Below, one piece after another: positions 35,570 through 44,399 of a stretch of 64,000 nucleotides of DNA. The notes beneath the pieces are model-generated. The model ran no database searches. It was not told where the DNA came from and saw only the letters and a list, made by a program, of their open reading frames with translations. How positions within the stretch are numbered: position 1 is the first letter of the stretch; each line of letters begins with the position of its first letter. A program made the position numbers and the translations under genes. Origin of the DNA: Pelagicoccus albus (GTDB lineage Bacteria > Verrucomicrobiota > Verrucomicrobiia > Opitutales > Opitutaceae); contig NZ_JACHVC010000013.1 in the NCBI RefSeq assembly GCF_014230145.1, positions 682,001-746,000 of the forward strand. The letters run 5' to 3'.

Positions 35570-36193
35570 TCAACTCTGAAGGCGGCGAAACAAAACCAAA
35601 CCAGAAAGAGAGCCGAACAAGAGCGCCGCAGTGCCGACAGGATCAGGCACTGCTGGCAAACTGCCTTCCGCAAAGCGCCCTCCCAGTACTTGTACAGTCA
35701 AATTACCCCATCCGACATGCCTCACACCAAGAAATCGGATAGTGCCGGTAAAATCCTCGGCAGAAATATTGACGTCTAAATCCAAGATAGAAGGCCCAGA
35801 AAGCGTATCAAATACGCGGCGGCCATTTACTTCTCTCCAATAGGTGGAAATGGCTCCATCGCCTCCTACATAATTGTCGGAGGAGTCGTACAAACCAAAT
35901 ACATCCACCTCGTAGCGACCGGGGATTGGATCCGAATCCCACCACATTTTGAAAGGGCTAAAATAGATCTCTACCCTTAAAAAATCACCGGCTCCCACCT
36001 GCGAGATCAAGGGATAAGAATAGTAATCATAGTCCAAATCCATGTCCTCTACGCCGGGCGTGGCATAAATCGAATTGCTCAACACCTGCGTGTATAGCTC
36101 CATCGTGACAGCGGAAGCCGACTTGGCTACCAAGAGCGACAAAACGAAAAACAAGGAAACAGTCGCCCGTCGAGGCAATGGATGGATTCTCAT
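35570..36193 (-). CDS. Secreted protein with VPDSG/PEP-CTERM-like sorting tail
   Basis: A 207-residue protein with a signal peptide (cleavage near KSASA) and a beta-rich middle of unknown function. The C-terminus shows a sorting signal: AVPDPVGTAALLFGSLSGLVLFRRLQS, that is a VPD motif, a hydrophobic helix and a basic end. It resembles VPDSG-CTERM/PEP-CTERM proteins processed by exosortase systems, which are common in Verrucomicrobiota. No exosortase is in the window. Convergent with the GH43 gene. Confidence 0.75.
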   Translation of the reverse strand: MRIHPLPRRATVSLFFVLSLLVAKSASAVTMELYTQVLSNSIYATPGVEDMDLDYDYYSYPLISQVGAGDFLRVEIYFSPFKMWWDSDPIPGRYEVDVFGLYDSSDNYVGGDGAISTYWREVNGRRVFDTLSGPSILDLDVNISAEDFTGTIRFLGVRHVGWGNLTVQVLGGRFAEGSLPAVPDPVGTAALLFGSLSGLVLFRRLQS

Positions 36194-36325
36194 GAGGCGA
36201 GCTATGCACCCTTTGCGGACTCAATCAACTTTTACTTTTGTTTTACAGCTAAGCTAAAGTGAAAGCCCCAATGTTGACTATAAAAGATCCCTAAGTGCCT
36301 TTTTACCGATCACCCAGCCATTAGC

Positions 36326-37093
36326 TCAGTCACGTCTGAGTGCACGTAGGATAAGGTCTGGTTTATTGGTAGTGATCGATTTGGAACCGAACTGAGCTAA
36401 CTTTCGCGCCAAAGCCACTTGGTCCACTGTCCAGACATGGAACGCCCAACCACCTCCTCTAATGGCTGCAACGAATTCAGCACTGATATCTGGAATGGCC
36501 TCAACTCCGATACCATCTGCCCCTGTCAGCTTCAAAACCTGCAAGAGCTCTTTTGGCGCAGGTGAAATGACACCGTCGTTGGATTCCAATGACACGAGCC
36601 AATTAACCACCAGCTCGGGAGCTTCTCGCTTCAGCCGTGTCACCACCGCTTGATCAAAAGAGATGAAAACAAGCTGCTCCGCTTTAATACGGGCCTTCGC
36701 TACTTGTTTCAGCAACTCCGGAACAATTTCTGGACCGGATTTAATTTCCAAATAGAGCATCTTCCCGGAAGGAACGATAGAGAGGACTTCCTCAAGGGTC
36801 GCAATCGATACTCCAATCCATTCGCCTCCCTTCCAGGACCCGAAGTCCAGCGCCCTCAGTTCGGAAAGCGTCATTTCAACCACACGACGGTCTATACCTG
36901 TGTACCTTTCGATTGAGTAATCGTGCACACATACGACATGTCCATCTACAGTCAGTTGAAAATCACCTTCGATCGCGTCGGCCCCCATTTCCCAAGCTAA
37001 TTCGAAGGAAGGCAGCGTATTCTCAGGCGCATAAGCAGACGCCCCTCTGTGAGCCACGATTCGAACCCTCTCTGAAACGGAAGCAGCCATCAT
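36326..37093 (-). CDS. Glycerophosphodiester phosphodiesterase
   Basis: Hydrolyses glycerophosphodiesters to glycerol-3-phosphate and an alcohol. It has 255 residues, a TIM barrel with the GDPD catalytic set: His15 and Arg16 in AHRGASAYAPEN, Glu24 and Asn25, Glu42 and Asp44 in IEGDFQLT, and His57 in CVHDYSIERYTG. No signal peptide is seen, so it is probably cytoplasmic. It lies divergent from the aldolase-like gene. Confidence 0.94.
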   Translation of the reverse strand: MMAASVSERVRIVAHRGASAYAPENTLPSFELAWEMGADAIEGDFQLTVDGHVVCVHDYSIERYTGIDRRVVEMTLSELRALDFGSWKGGEWIGVSIATLEEVLSIVPSGKMLYLEIKSGPEIVPELLKQVAKARIKAEQLVFISFDQAVVTRLKREAPELVVNWLVSLESNDGVISPAPKELLQVLKLTGADGIGVEAIPDISAEFVAAIRGGGWAFHVWTVDQVALARKLAQFGSKSITTNKPDLILRALRRD

Positions 37094-37214
37094 TCACCGC
37101 TAGCGAAGTCGAGAATCACTTGGAATCCAAAAGTGGCGAAAGAACTCGTTCAGGAATGGCCAAGCGAGCCAACCTGTGGTTAAAACGGAGATACACCGAC
37201 ATTATAATATCAAA

Positions 37215-38264
37215 ATGCAGACGACTAAGAGACTGGACGAGAAGCTTGAACGCATTGCCCAAGGACAGGCAAAACGAAGCGACTTCATTATCGCAGACGC
37301 CAAGGACGCTGACATGGCTTTCGGCATTCAGGCTCCGGGTCCGAAGCGGCCGGGCAATAAAAACAAGCCAAGCCACCTTCTCTACCAATCAAACGAGGAA
37401 TACCTCGACCAAATCAGAGCCATCATTGAGCAAGACATTGTGGACATCCTCCTCTTATCCGCGTCGAACTTGGAGAAAATCGGGATAGACGAAGGACTCT
37501 TCCGCGACTCGGCGATCACTCCAGCCGCTCGGGCCAACGACACCACGGACGTTTGGGCCTTCCGAGAATCCTCATATCCAAGCCAACCCTCTCGCAACTT
37601 CAGGACCGCTTCGATTGACCACATAAAATACGGCCGGCTCAGCGACGATTTCACTCAGCCTTACCAAGGAGCCGATCTCGGCCTCTACTCGATCACTTTC
37701 ACCAACGACATTGATCACGACCACGCGGCGCTGGAGACGTTTCGCGCCTTTCGCATCGAAGCCGAACAAAAGCGATTCCGCTATTTTCTCGAAGTCTTCA
37801 ATCCCAACGTACACCCGGGCTTCGATCCCTCCCATACCGGTACCTTCCTGAACGATGCTATCGTTCGTTCGCTGGCTGGGGTCACACGAACGGGGCGACC
37901 CTTGTTCTTAAAGATTCCCTACAATGGTCCGGGCCCTTTGGAAGAACTCGTTGCCTACGATCCCAGACTTGTGGTCGGTATACTAGGCGGAAGCGCCGGC
38001 ACCACCTTAGACGCCTTCCAGCTTATCCACGACGCACAAAAGTACGGTGCCAAAGTCGCTTTGTTCGGACGCAAGATCAACCTGTCCGAATCCCCTCTCG
38101 TATTCATTAATTTCCTACGTAAAATCGTGGACGGCGAGATCAGCCCCATCGAAGCCGTCAAGGCTTATCATGGCGAGCTCTCCAAGGCTCGAATAAAACC
38201 ACACAGAGAGCTAGCGGACGACCTAAAACCTACCCCGACCCAAAACAATTACTCAGGTGCTTAG
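37215..38264 (+). CDS. Aldolase-like TIM-barrel protein
   Basis: A 349-residue protein that looks like a class I aldolase-type (beta/alpha)8 barrel: RYFLEVFNPNVHPGF, a candidate Schiff-base Lys in PLFLKIPYNGPGPL, then VGILGGSAGTTLDAFQLIHDAQ and VALFGRKINLSESPL. I cannot name the substrate. Related proteins occur in carbohydrate gene sets of Planctomycetes and Verrucomicrobia. The start at 37215 is chosen over one 13 codons upstream. A TATAAT hexamer at 37203-37208 sits only 7 bases before the ATG. Confidence 0.7.
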   Translation: MQTTKRLDEKLERIAQGQAKRSDFIIADAKDADMAFGIQAPGPKRPGNKNKPSHLLYQSNEEYLDQIRAIIEQDIVDILLLSASNLEKIGIDEGLFRDSAITPAARANDTTDVWAFRESSYPSQPSRNFRTASIDHIKYGRLSDDFTQPYQGADLGLYSITFTNDIDHDHAALETFRAFRIEAEQKRFRYFLEVFNPNVHPGFDPSHTGTFLNDAIVRSLAGVTRTGRPLFLKIPYNGPGPLEELVAYDPRLVVGILGGSAGTTLDAFQLIHDAQKYGAKVALFGRKINLSESPLVFINFLRKIVDGEISPIEAVKAYHGELSKARIKPHRELADDLKPTPTQNNYSGA

Positions 38265-38314
38265 CATCATGGTTTTCAGCCAAAATCCTCTGTTTTCGCC
38301 TAAACAGAAACTAT

Positions 38315-39523
38315 CTATTTGATTCTAACGGCGAGCAATGTCGTGTCATCTTGAGGGAAACGTCCGCCAGAAAAACGTTCGAGTTCCGTCAAGAGACGAC
38401 GAATTATTTCTTCGGTGTCCAAGGCTCCTACGCCTCTAAAAAGCTCAGCCCATTTTGCCACCCCCAACTGGACGCCATCGGGGTTTTCCAGCTCAGTTGC
38501 GCCATCGGTAGCAAAAAGCAGACAATCTCCTCTCGACAAACGCAACGAGCGGCATTCGAAGCTGTCGCATATCCCTAAGCCTAGTGCTCCTTCTCCCCTC
38601 ATTTTCACAATCTCAACCTCTTGCGTTTGGCTACGGTACCATAAAACAGGAGGTTGGCAGGAACTCGCCAAGGAAACGTACAGCTCGTCTTCATTTTTCC
38701 TATAAAAGACGCCAGCCACCGCGGTTAAAAACCCCTCCGGTATGAGCCCCTCTAGATGCCTATCAAGAACGAATAACGCTTCATCAGGACCACAAGATTC
38801 ATTTTTCAAATAGAAATCCGCCAGGTGTTTTGCCAGCATTGTGAAAAGCCCTGCGGTGACTCCATGCCCACTGATGTCTCCAAGAACCAATGACATCCGC
38901 CTGTCGTTTTGCAGCGGAAAAGTCACAAGATCTCCGCAAACTTCGTTTAAGCTTGTAATGGAAACAGCGACATCTGCAAAAGGGACGTCAGGCAATAAGC
39001 CTGGGATTGTCATTCGTTGTACTGTTCGAGCACTCTGGAGATCTTCCTCCATTATCGCGTTTCTTTTTAGTAACAAGGCTCTGCTTTCCTCGAGCTGATG
39101 CTGAATTTTCACCTCATCCGTTATGTCCCTTGTTATCCCAAGGATACCCACGATTTCACCCGAATCTAGACGCAATGGCACCTTGGTTGAAGTGACATAA
39201 GTAATTCGTCCGTCCGGCCATATTTCCTTTTCTACGTAGTTAACGAGCCGCTCGTCATCTCGTATTAACCGCTGCTCCTCTTCAAAAGTCTTCTGGGCAT
39301 GTTCCCTACTGAAAAAATCAAAATCGCTTTTGCCAAGGAGGTCATCCATAGATTCCAATTTGTATTTGGAAAGCATTACATCACTTACCCAAACGAACTT
39401 GCTGTTTAAGTCTTTGAAGTAGACTTGGTCCTGTGTTTGCTCCAGGAGCGCTCTGAAAAGCAATCCTGCTCTGGCATCTCCGAGCTCGCGGATAGATTTG
39501 TTGATAGGCAGTTTTTCATTCAT
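38315..39523 (-). CDS. PAS domain PP2C-type serine phosphatase (SpoIIE/RsbU-like)
   Basis: A 402-residue signalling protein. A PAS domain covers about residues 24-140 (LLEQTQDQVYFKDLNSKFVWVSD ... GILGITRDITDE). A coiled linker runs about 141-175 (LEESRALLLKRNAIMEEDLQSARTVQ) and a SpoIIE-type PP2C domain about 180-402 with VCGDLVTFPL, LGDISGHGV and QDDTTLLAVRI metal-binding segments. Such proteins usually dephosphorylate anti-anti-sigma factors. No STAS or RsbW partner is adjacent. The ligand of the PAS domain is unknown. Confidence 0.92.
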   Translation of the reverse strand: MNEKLPINKSIRELGDARAGLLFRALLEQTQDQVYFKDLNSKFVWVSDVMLSKYKLESMDDLLGKSDFDFFSREHAQKTFEEEQRLIRDDERLVNYVEKEIWPDGRITYVTSTKVPLRLDSGEIVGILGITRDITDEVKIQHQLEESRALLLKRNAIMEEDLQSARTVQRMTIPGLLPDVPFADVAVSITSLNEVCGDLVTFPLQNDRRMSLVLGDISGHGVTAGLFTMLAKHLADFYLKNESCGPDEALFVLDRHLEGLIPEGFLTAVAGVFYRKNEDELYVSLASSCQPPVLWYRSQTQEVEIVKMRGEGALGLGICDSFECRSLRLSRGDCLLFATDGATELENPDGVQLGVAKWAELFRGVGALDTEEIIRRLLTELERFSGGRFPQDDTTLLAVRIK

Positions 39524-39629
39524 CTTCTTGAGCTAGCTACAGATACTATTTGGACCTTGATAACGGAAGTTCCATGCTTGCACCCGCCGTATAGCAGATC
39601 AGCACTTTCCTTCCGCATTATTAACAAAT

Positions 39630-39662
39630 ATAAAAGTGGGGCGACTCTACCTGAGCCGCCCC
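39630..39662 (-). terminator. Probable terminator of the polyol operon
   Basis: On the minus strand a 10-bp stem GGGGCGGCTC/GAGTCGCCCC with a 5-base loop is followed by ACTTTTATATTTG. It lies about 140 bases past the porin stop. The rest of the 278-bp gap (39524-39801) holds nothing I can recognise. Confidence 0.55.
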
Positions 39663-39801
39663 TATCGTCACGACAGGAGCTAGTCCCATCGACACACGAT
39701 ATCCCCCCGGAAACTCGCCTACCAATTCTGGGGGTCTCCCAATGAACGCCTAGTGTACCCAACACTTAATGGCGTCATTAATCGATTAGCTTCTAACTAC
39801 C

Positions 39802-41205
39802 TTAGAACTTAACCGAAAGCTCTGACGTAAACCCGTCGAAACCAGCGCCAATCTGTCCACCAGAATTAGCTCCTTCACTCTGGTCAACGTATTCAAATTT
39901 CAATAGGGTCCGATCGTTGAACCAGTATCCAGCGGCCAGTTGCAAGCGATCTGCGGTATTGTCAGACTGGGCGATCAGCTCAGAAGTATTTTCAGCTTCC
40001 GCATAGCGCGCAGCCACGTAGAATTTTTCGGGCACGAGGTACTGCTGGGCCTCGATAATCCAGTATTCGACTGAAGACTCGCCTCGAATAACTGTGGAGG
40101 AATCATAAGTTGTCCCGTTGGCATCGGCTACACCATTGTCATCCCCGAAATAGGTGATACCAGCGACAGCATTACCCGCTGCATCAGCGAAAGTGTAGTC
40201 GTCGGACGATTCGCCCATCATGAAGATGATGCTCGTATTCGGGTTTGGCTGATAGGCTAAGTTGAGCTGCAGAATAGACTGGTCGAGTCCAGGCATAATT
40301 CCCAGATGCGTATCTCTCTCACTTGATCCTGATGCGGAGAAATTGTAATTATCGCCGTCTCCAAACCGATAGTTGGTGGTGGTGACGCCAGCCAAACTCG
40401 CAACCCCATTCACGAATTGTAGTTGTCCGCCTTGATTCGCTTGAAACATGTTTAAGCCCGCCTTGAAACCACCTGCGAACTCGAGTGTACCCTGCAGTCT
40501 GTAGTTGTAGCCGCGATTGTCCTGAAAGGCTTCCCCGAAACTCGAAGTCGTCATGTGTCCTGCAACATTGTAGCCGGTAATGGCACTGCCATCCTCCAAG
40601 GACTTGCTGTAGCTCAATTGTACCCCATTCTCCGCAGTCGCATAGTCAATCATGCCATTGCCAATCAAGGCATTCCCTTGGTTGTCTGCACCATCTTGGA
40701 AGCCTTTGAACTGAAAGGGTGCTGCGCCGATATTACCGATGCGAAGCGTCAAGTCCGAGCCATCCTGAGAAGATCCCGTCAATCCTAACAGGTCGAACTC
40801 GATACCAGCAAAGTCTTGGTGGAATGAGAAATCACGATCTCCATTATTACCGAAATCATTAGGCTCTTCCGCTATGTCAACGTCAGCTACGATGTGCTCG
40901 GAAATGTGAAACTTCATCTGAAGGTTCAGGCGAAGTCGGCCAAAACCATCTGACTGCAACTCATCCTCAGGTCGGAACGCTCCATCCTTCGCTTGGATAG
41001 CCTGGTAGTTCTGCAATGCCATAAACTTAACTTCCGCACGGCCGTCGAGCCAGGTGTTGACTTCACTCGCGGGAACATAGGCTGGAGTTTCGTCACTTAG
41101 CTTCTGGGCCTCGAGGGAAAACGGCGCGGATACAGCTAAACCTGCTGCAAAAGCTCCAGCATAGAGTGTTTTCAATTTTCTGTTATCTTTTTTGTATGTA
41201 GTCAT
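39802..41205 (-). CDS. Outer-membrane porin-like beta-barrel protein
   Basis: A 467-residue exported protein. The signal peptide ends near SLEAQ, after a hydrophobic stretch LYAGAFAAGLAVSAPF. The body is rich in alternating aromatic, Gly and Asp residues and ends FTSELSVKF, with the C-terminal Phe typical of outer-membrane barrels. The start at 41205 is chosen because the upstream in-frame part looks unlike a leader. It follows the SDR gene by 143 bases on the same strand, so it probably serves uptake for the polyol operon, perhaps from its own promoter. No TonB box is seen. Confidence 0.8.
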   Translation of the reverse strand: MTTYKKDNRKLKTLYAGAFAAGLAVSAPFSLEAQKLSDETPAYVPASEVNTWLDGRAEVKFMALQNYQAIQAKDGAFRPEDELQSDGFGRLRLNLQMKFHISEHIVADVDIAEEPNDFGNNGDRDFSFHQDFAGIEFDLLGLTGSSQDGSDLTLRIGNIGAAPFQFKGFQDGADNQGNALIGNGMIDYATAENGVQLSYSKSLEDGSAITGYNVAGHMTTSSFGEAFQDNRGYNYRLQGTLEFAGGFKAGLNMFQANQGGQLQFVNGVASLAGVTTTNYRFGDGDNYNFSASGSSERDTHLGIMPGLDQSILQLNLAYQPNPNTSIIFMMGESSDDYTFADAAGNAVAGITYFGDDNGVADANGTTYDSSTVIRGESSVEYWIIEAQQYLVPEKFYVAARYAEAENTSELIAQSDNTADRLQLAAGYWFNDRTLLKFEYVDQSEGANSGGQIGAGFDGFTSELSVKF

Positions 41206-41348
41206 ATTACTTTTGGGGTTGATATTAAAACGATTTGTAAATCCTCGAAATTTTGCACAAAGCAGTAGCTGCCGTGCCTTCTCAGACAGAGTGTTCACAT
41301 CCGTTCCAGAGAACGTATATGGGGGTTAATTTTTCAGTTTATCTTCTA

Positions 41349-42086
41349 TTATAAATCGAAATTGGTCGGCATTAATACGACATCTCGAATCGTAACCTGG
41401 GGTGGCCGGGTGAGCATAAATAAAATTGTGTCCCCTATCTCCTTGGGGTCGATGAGGCTCCCAGAATCGATAGCCTCCCGGAGCTTATCTTCGGGCCAAT
41501 CGGAAACCAAATTGGTACGCACCGGCCCGGGAGAAATCGAGCCGACACGAATTCCATGTTTGAAATTTTGACGGCGAACCACCTGAACGAAACAATTGAT
41601 GGCCCATTTAGAGGATGCATAGACTGGCTCCCATGGAGTTGGGTAGTGAGCCGCTAGAGAACTCGTTACCAGAATATCTCCCCCTTTGCGTTCAATCATA
41701 TGGGGCAAGACATCTCGAACGTTCTTCATAACAACGTTCACATTCAGGTGCAGCATTCTATCGATCGCCTCGCTACTGGCCTCCACAAGATCCCCACCTA
41801 AATAGAGCCCAGCATTGGCATGAAATATATCGATGTGGCCAACTTCCTCCAAAATACGAGGCACTAGGCTCGAGCAACATTTCGTATCCAGTAGATCAAT
41901 CGCCAAGGTCGTGACTTGGTCGCCAAACTCATCCCTGACTCTCGCCAGAGCGCTCTCGTCTCGGTCAATCACGACAACCTGAGCTCCCGCGCCAAGCATT
42001 CCCTTTACGCTCGCAAGCCCGATGCCCGATGCCCCGCCTGTCACCGCCGCGATCTTCCCTTCCAGACTTGATTTTAGAGTGCTCAT
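41349..42086 (-). CDS. SDR oxidoreductase, ribitol 2-dehydrogenase-like
   Basis: Short-chain dehydrogenase of 245 residues with TGGASGIG (NAD-binding), NAG, catalytic Ser in LVTSSLAAHY and YASSK. Large parts match enterobacterial ribitol 2-dehydrogenase as I recall it: IDIFHANAGLYLGG, WEPVYASSKWAINCFV, RVGSISPGPVRTNL and the end TIRDVVLMPTNFDL. It oxidises a polyol to a ketose. It lies 21 bases after the mannitol dehydrogenase gene, so a second polyol or the same one could be its substrate. Confidence 0.88.
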   Translation of the reverse strand: MSTLKSSLEGKIAAVTGGASGIGLASVKGMLGAGAQVVVIDRDESALARVRDEFGDQVTTLAIDLLDTKCCSSLVPRILEEVGHIDIFHANAGLYLGGDLVEASSEAIDRMLHLNVNVVMKNVRDVLPHMIERKGGDILVTSSLAAHYPTPWEPVYASSKWAINCFVQVVRRQNFKHGIRVGSISPGPVRTNLVSDWPEDKLREAIDSGSLIDPKEIGDTILFMLTRPPQVTIRDVVLMPTNFDL

Positions 42087-42107
42087 ATTACTCTGGATAC
42101 AGTCCTG

Positions 42108-43580
42108 TTAAGCAATGCACTCTTTCAGAGCAGCAGCGGTTCCATTTTCGTAAAGCCCCTTCAATTGGGCGCAGACGGTATCCACGAAAATTGGCTCGCT
42201 AGCTAGCTCTTCGCTAAATACTTCGCGCATCGCCAGTAGAGGGCGAGCATCCGGTCCAGCTTCTTGAGCACGTTCCCTCAGCTTTTCAGCCATAGGATCA
42301 AGCATAGGCATCGCCTTGCCTGATTCATCTGCTCCATTGAGGTAGCGAAACCAGGATGCGATCACGAAACAAAGATACTTGATCGATCCGCCCCGCTTGA
42401 GTTGCTCGACAATGGACGGCAGCACAAAAGTCGGCAGTCCGGAAGAACCATAGATCCCAATACGGGACAGTTGGTCGCGAATGGCCGGATTCGCAAAACG
42501 CTCAATGACGGAGTCCTTGTACTCGTCGAGGTCAATGCCGGGAACAGGCGATAGTGTCGGCGTCGCTTCTTCATCCATCATCTTGCGGCACAGGAGGCGT
42601 ATATCCGCGTTTTCCATTGCCTCGTGCACAAGCTCTTTCCCCAACAACATGCCTGGGTAGCAAAGGGCTTGGTGCGTGCCGTTGAGAAGTCGCAACTTCA
42701 TTAATTCATATGGCAACACGTCGTTGGTCATCTGAGCTCCGACGTTTTCCCACTTCGGACGACCCTGAACGAAATGATCCTCAATCACCCATTGCTTGAA
42801 CGGTTCCGTCATCACGGGCCATCCATCATCGATACCAAATTGAGCGCCAACCAAATCCCGTAACTCGCTTGTAGTCGCTGGCGTGATACGATCTACCATG
42901 CTATTTGGGAACAGGCAATTTTCGTCCATCCAATTCCTGAGAACCGGATCTCTCAGCTCGGCATAAGCAGAAAGCATCTTCTTGGCAATGTTGCCATTTC
43001 CTTGGACATTGTCACACGACATGATGGTAAAGGGAGCCAGTCCTCGCAAACGGCGACGATTGAGTGCTTCCAAAAGAAACCCAAACGAGCACCTAGGCTG
43101 ACCGGGATTCTCAAGGTCTCGCTGGAGGTCCGGGTGCCCCACATTCAACTCTCCGTCAGATCCAAAATAGTAGCCGCCTTCAGTAATCGTCATGGAGACA
43201 ATCCGCGTATCCGGCGATGCCATTTGCTCTAGGACTTTCTCTCGATTATCTGGAGCAAAAACGAAATCGACAATCGACCCCACGACACGAGCCGTATCGC
43301 CTTCGGAGCTCCTTTCAACCAAGGTATAGAGACAATCTTGAGCCTTCATCACCTCATGCATACGCTTGTCGTGCTCCAACAGCCCTACGCCACAAAAGCC
43401 CCAGGACGAATCACCACCCTGCTTGAGGAGATCGTCAGTGTAAACGGCTTGATGAGCCCGATGAAATCCGCCTACACCGACGTGCATTATTGACGGCGTT
43501 ACCGCTTGCCTATCGTAAGCAGGCACCTCGATATTCGAAGCTAAATTGCCGACGTTTGCGCTATTAAGTTTGATGTTCAT
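42108..43580 (-). CDS. Mannitol 2-dehydrogenase family protein
   Basis: Long-chain polyol dehydrogenase of 490 residues. N-terminal NAD-binding GVGGFHRAHQAVYTDDLL, the catalytic region MKLRLLNGTHQALCYPG with the conserved Lys-Asn-His set, and VDRITPAT are visible. It oxidises D-mannitol (or arabitol/sorbitol) to the ketose. With the PfkB kinase it forms a mannitol to fructose to fructose-6-phosphate path. An AACCCC word lies 15 bases before the start. Confidence 0.93.
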   Translation of the reverse strand: MNIKLNSANVGNLASNIEVPAYDRQAVTPSIMHVGVGGFHRAHQAVYTDDLLKQGGDSSWGFCGVGLLEHDKRMHEVMKAQDCLYTLVERSSEGDTARVVGSIVDFVFAPDNREKVLEQMASPDTRIVSMTITEGGYYFGSDGELNVGHPDLQRDLENPGQPRCSFGFLLEALNRRRLRGLAPFTIMSCDNVQGNGNIAKKMLSAYAELRDPVLRNWMDENCLFPNSMVDRITPATTSELRDLVGAQFGIDDGWPVMTEPFKQWVIEDHFVQGRPKWENVGAQMTNDVLPYELMKLRLLNGTHQALCYPGMLLGKELVHEAMENADIRLLCRKMMDEEATPTLSPVPGIDLDEYKDSVIERFANPAIRDQLSRIGIYGSSGLPTFVLPSIVEQLKRGGSIKYLCFVIASWFRYLNGADESGKAMPMLDPMAEKLRERAQEAGPDARPLLAMREVFSEELASEPIFVDTVCAQLKGLYENGTAAALKECIA

Positions 43581-43701
43581 TTGAGGTCCTACTCTGGGGT
43601 TATTTGAAAATGTATTAGACTGAATCGAAGCCTTCGCCTCTTAGGCTATAACCAAGTCGATATAATTTTGCTACTCGCGGTAGTTCACTAGGTGGAGTGT
43701 T

Positions 43702-44355
43702 CTAGACACGCCCTTCCAAAGCGTGCTCGATAGCCTCTAGAAGAAGCGGATCCACTTCCTTGCTTTCGGTTGATCCAGAACCAATCAGCTGATCCCTTTT
43801 CTCGAGTAATCGAGATGCATCACTTATCCAAGCTACCGAAGTCTCAGTGGGAATTAGATCTGTATTTATGACCAGATCGAAGCTACTGGCATCTTCCCAA
43901 TTTTGATGATAGAAGCGTGCCACAAACTTCGTTCGCGCTTTATCATCCGCCGCCACAAGCTTTTCCGCCTGCTCCTTATCCTGAATCCCTTCCCTTTCCA
44001 TTACCCTTTCGACCCTTGCAGCGAACGGTGCCTGTATTCTAACTTTGAGTACATCCGAACGATTGCTAAGCACGTTGTACCCACCGCGGGCCAAAACCAC
44101 GGTCTGCTTGCGATGAGCAAGAGCCCGCATCGTATCATCCAACATGGATACGACTTGAAGGTTTTTGGAGTTCGCCAAGTCCCAGATATTTGGCGGCGAA
44201 GTGTATAGCTTGCCGAAACGAGTCAATCCATACTGCTCCATAGTTACCTGAAGCATTTCCTTATCCACAAAATCGTAATTTAGGGATTGGGCTAATTGGC
44301 TGGCTATCAATCCAGCCCCACTACCTAGCAATCTTGAAATGATTATCGTGTTCAT
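43702..44355 (-). CDS. Cytidylate kinase-like family protein
   Basis: A 217-residue P-loop-type protein of the cytidylate-kinase-like group: it starts IIISRLLGSGAGLIASQLAQ, then DFVDKEMLQ and VVLARGGYNVL and VRIQAPFAARVERVMEREG. The glycine loop GSGAG replaces the GxxGxGKS of true kinases. It sits between the ABC permease and mannitol dehydrogenase genes. What it phosphorylates is unknown. A role in controlling or activating a sugar is a guess. Confidence 0.85.
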   Translation of the reverse strand: MNTIIISRLLGSGAGLIASQLAQSLNYDFVDKEMLQVTMEQYGLTRFGKLYTSPPNIWDLANSKNLQVVSMLDDTMRALAHRKQTVVLARGGYNVLSNRSDVLKVRIQAPFAARVERVMEREGIQDKEQAEKLVAADDKARTKFVARFYHQNWEDASSFDLVINTDLIPTETSVAWISDASRLLEKRDQLIGSGSTESKEVDPLLLEAIEHALEGRV

Positions 44356-44399
44356 AACTAGCTACACTTCGTCGATCAGGACAGATTCTAATTTACGCT

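Noticed and set aside
39524-39801. Possible non-coding RNA in the gap between the porin and PAS-PP2C genes
   Set aside because: Apart from one terminator-like hairpin I find no recognisable RNA fold or promoter.
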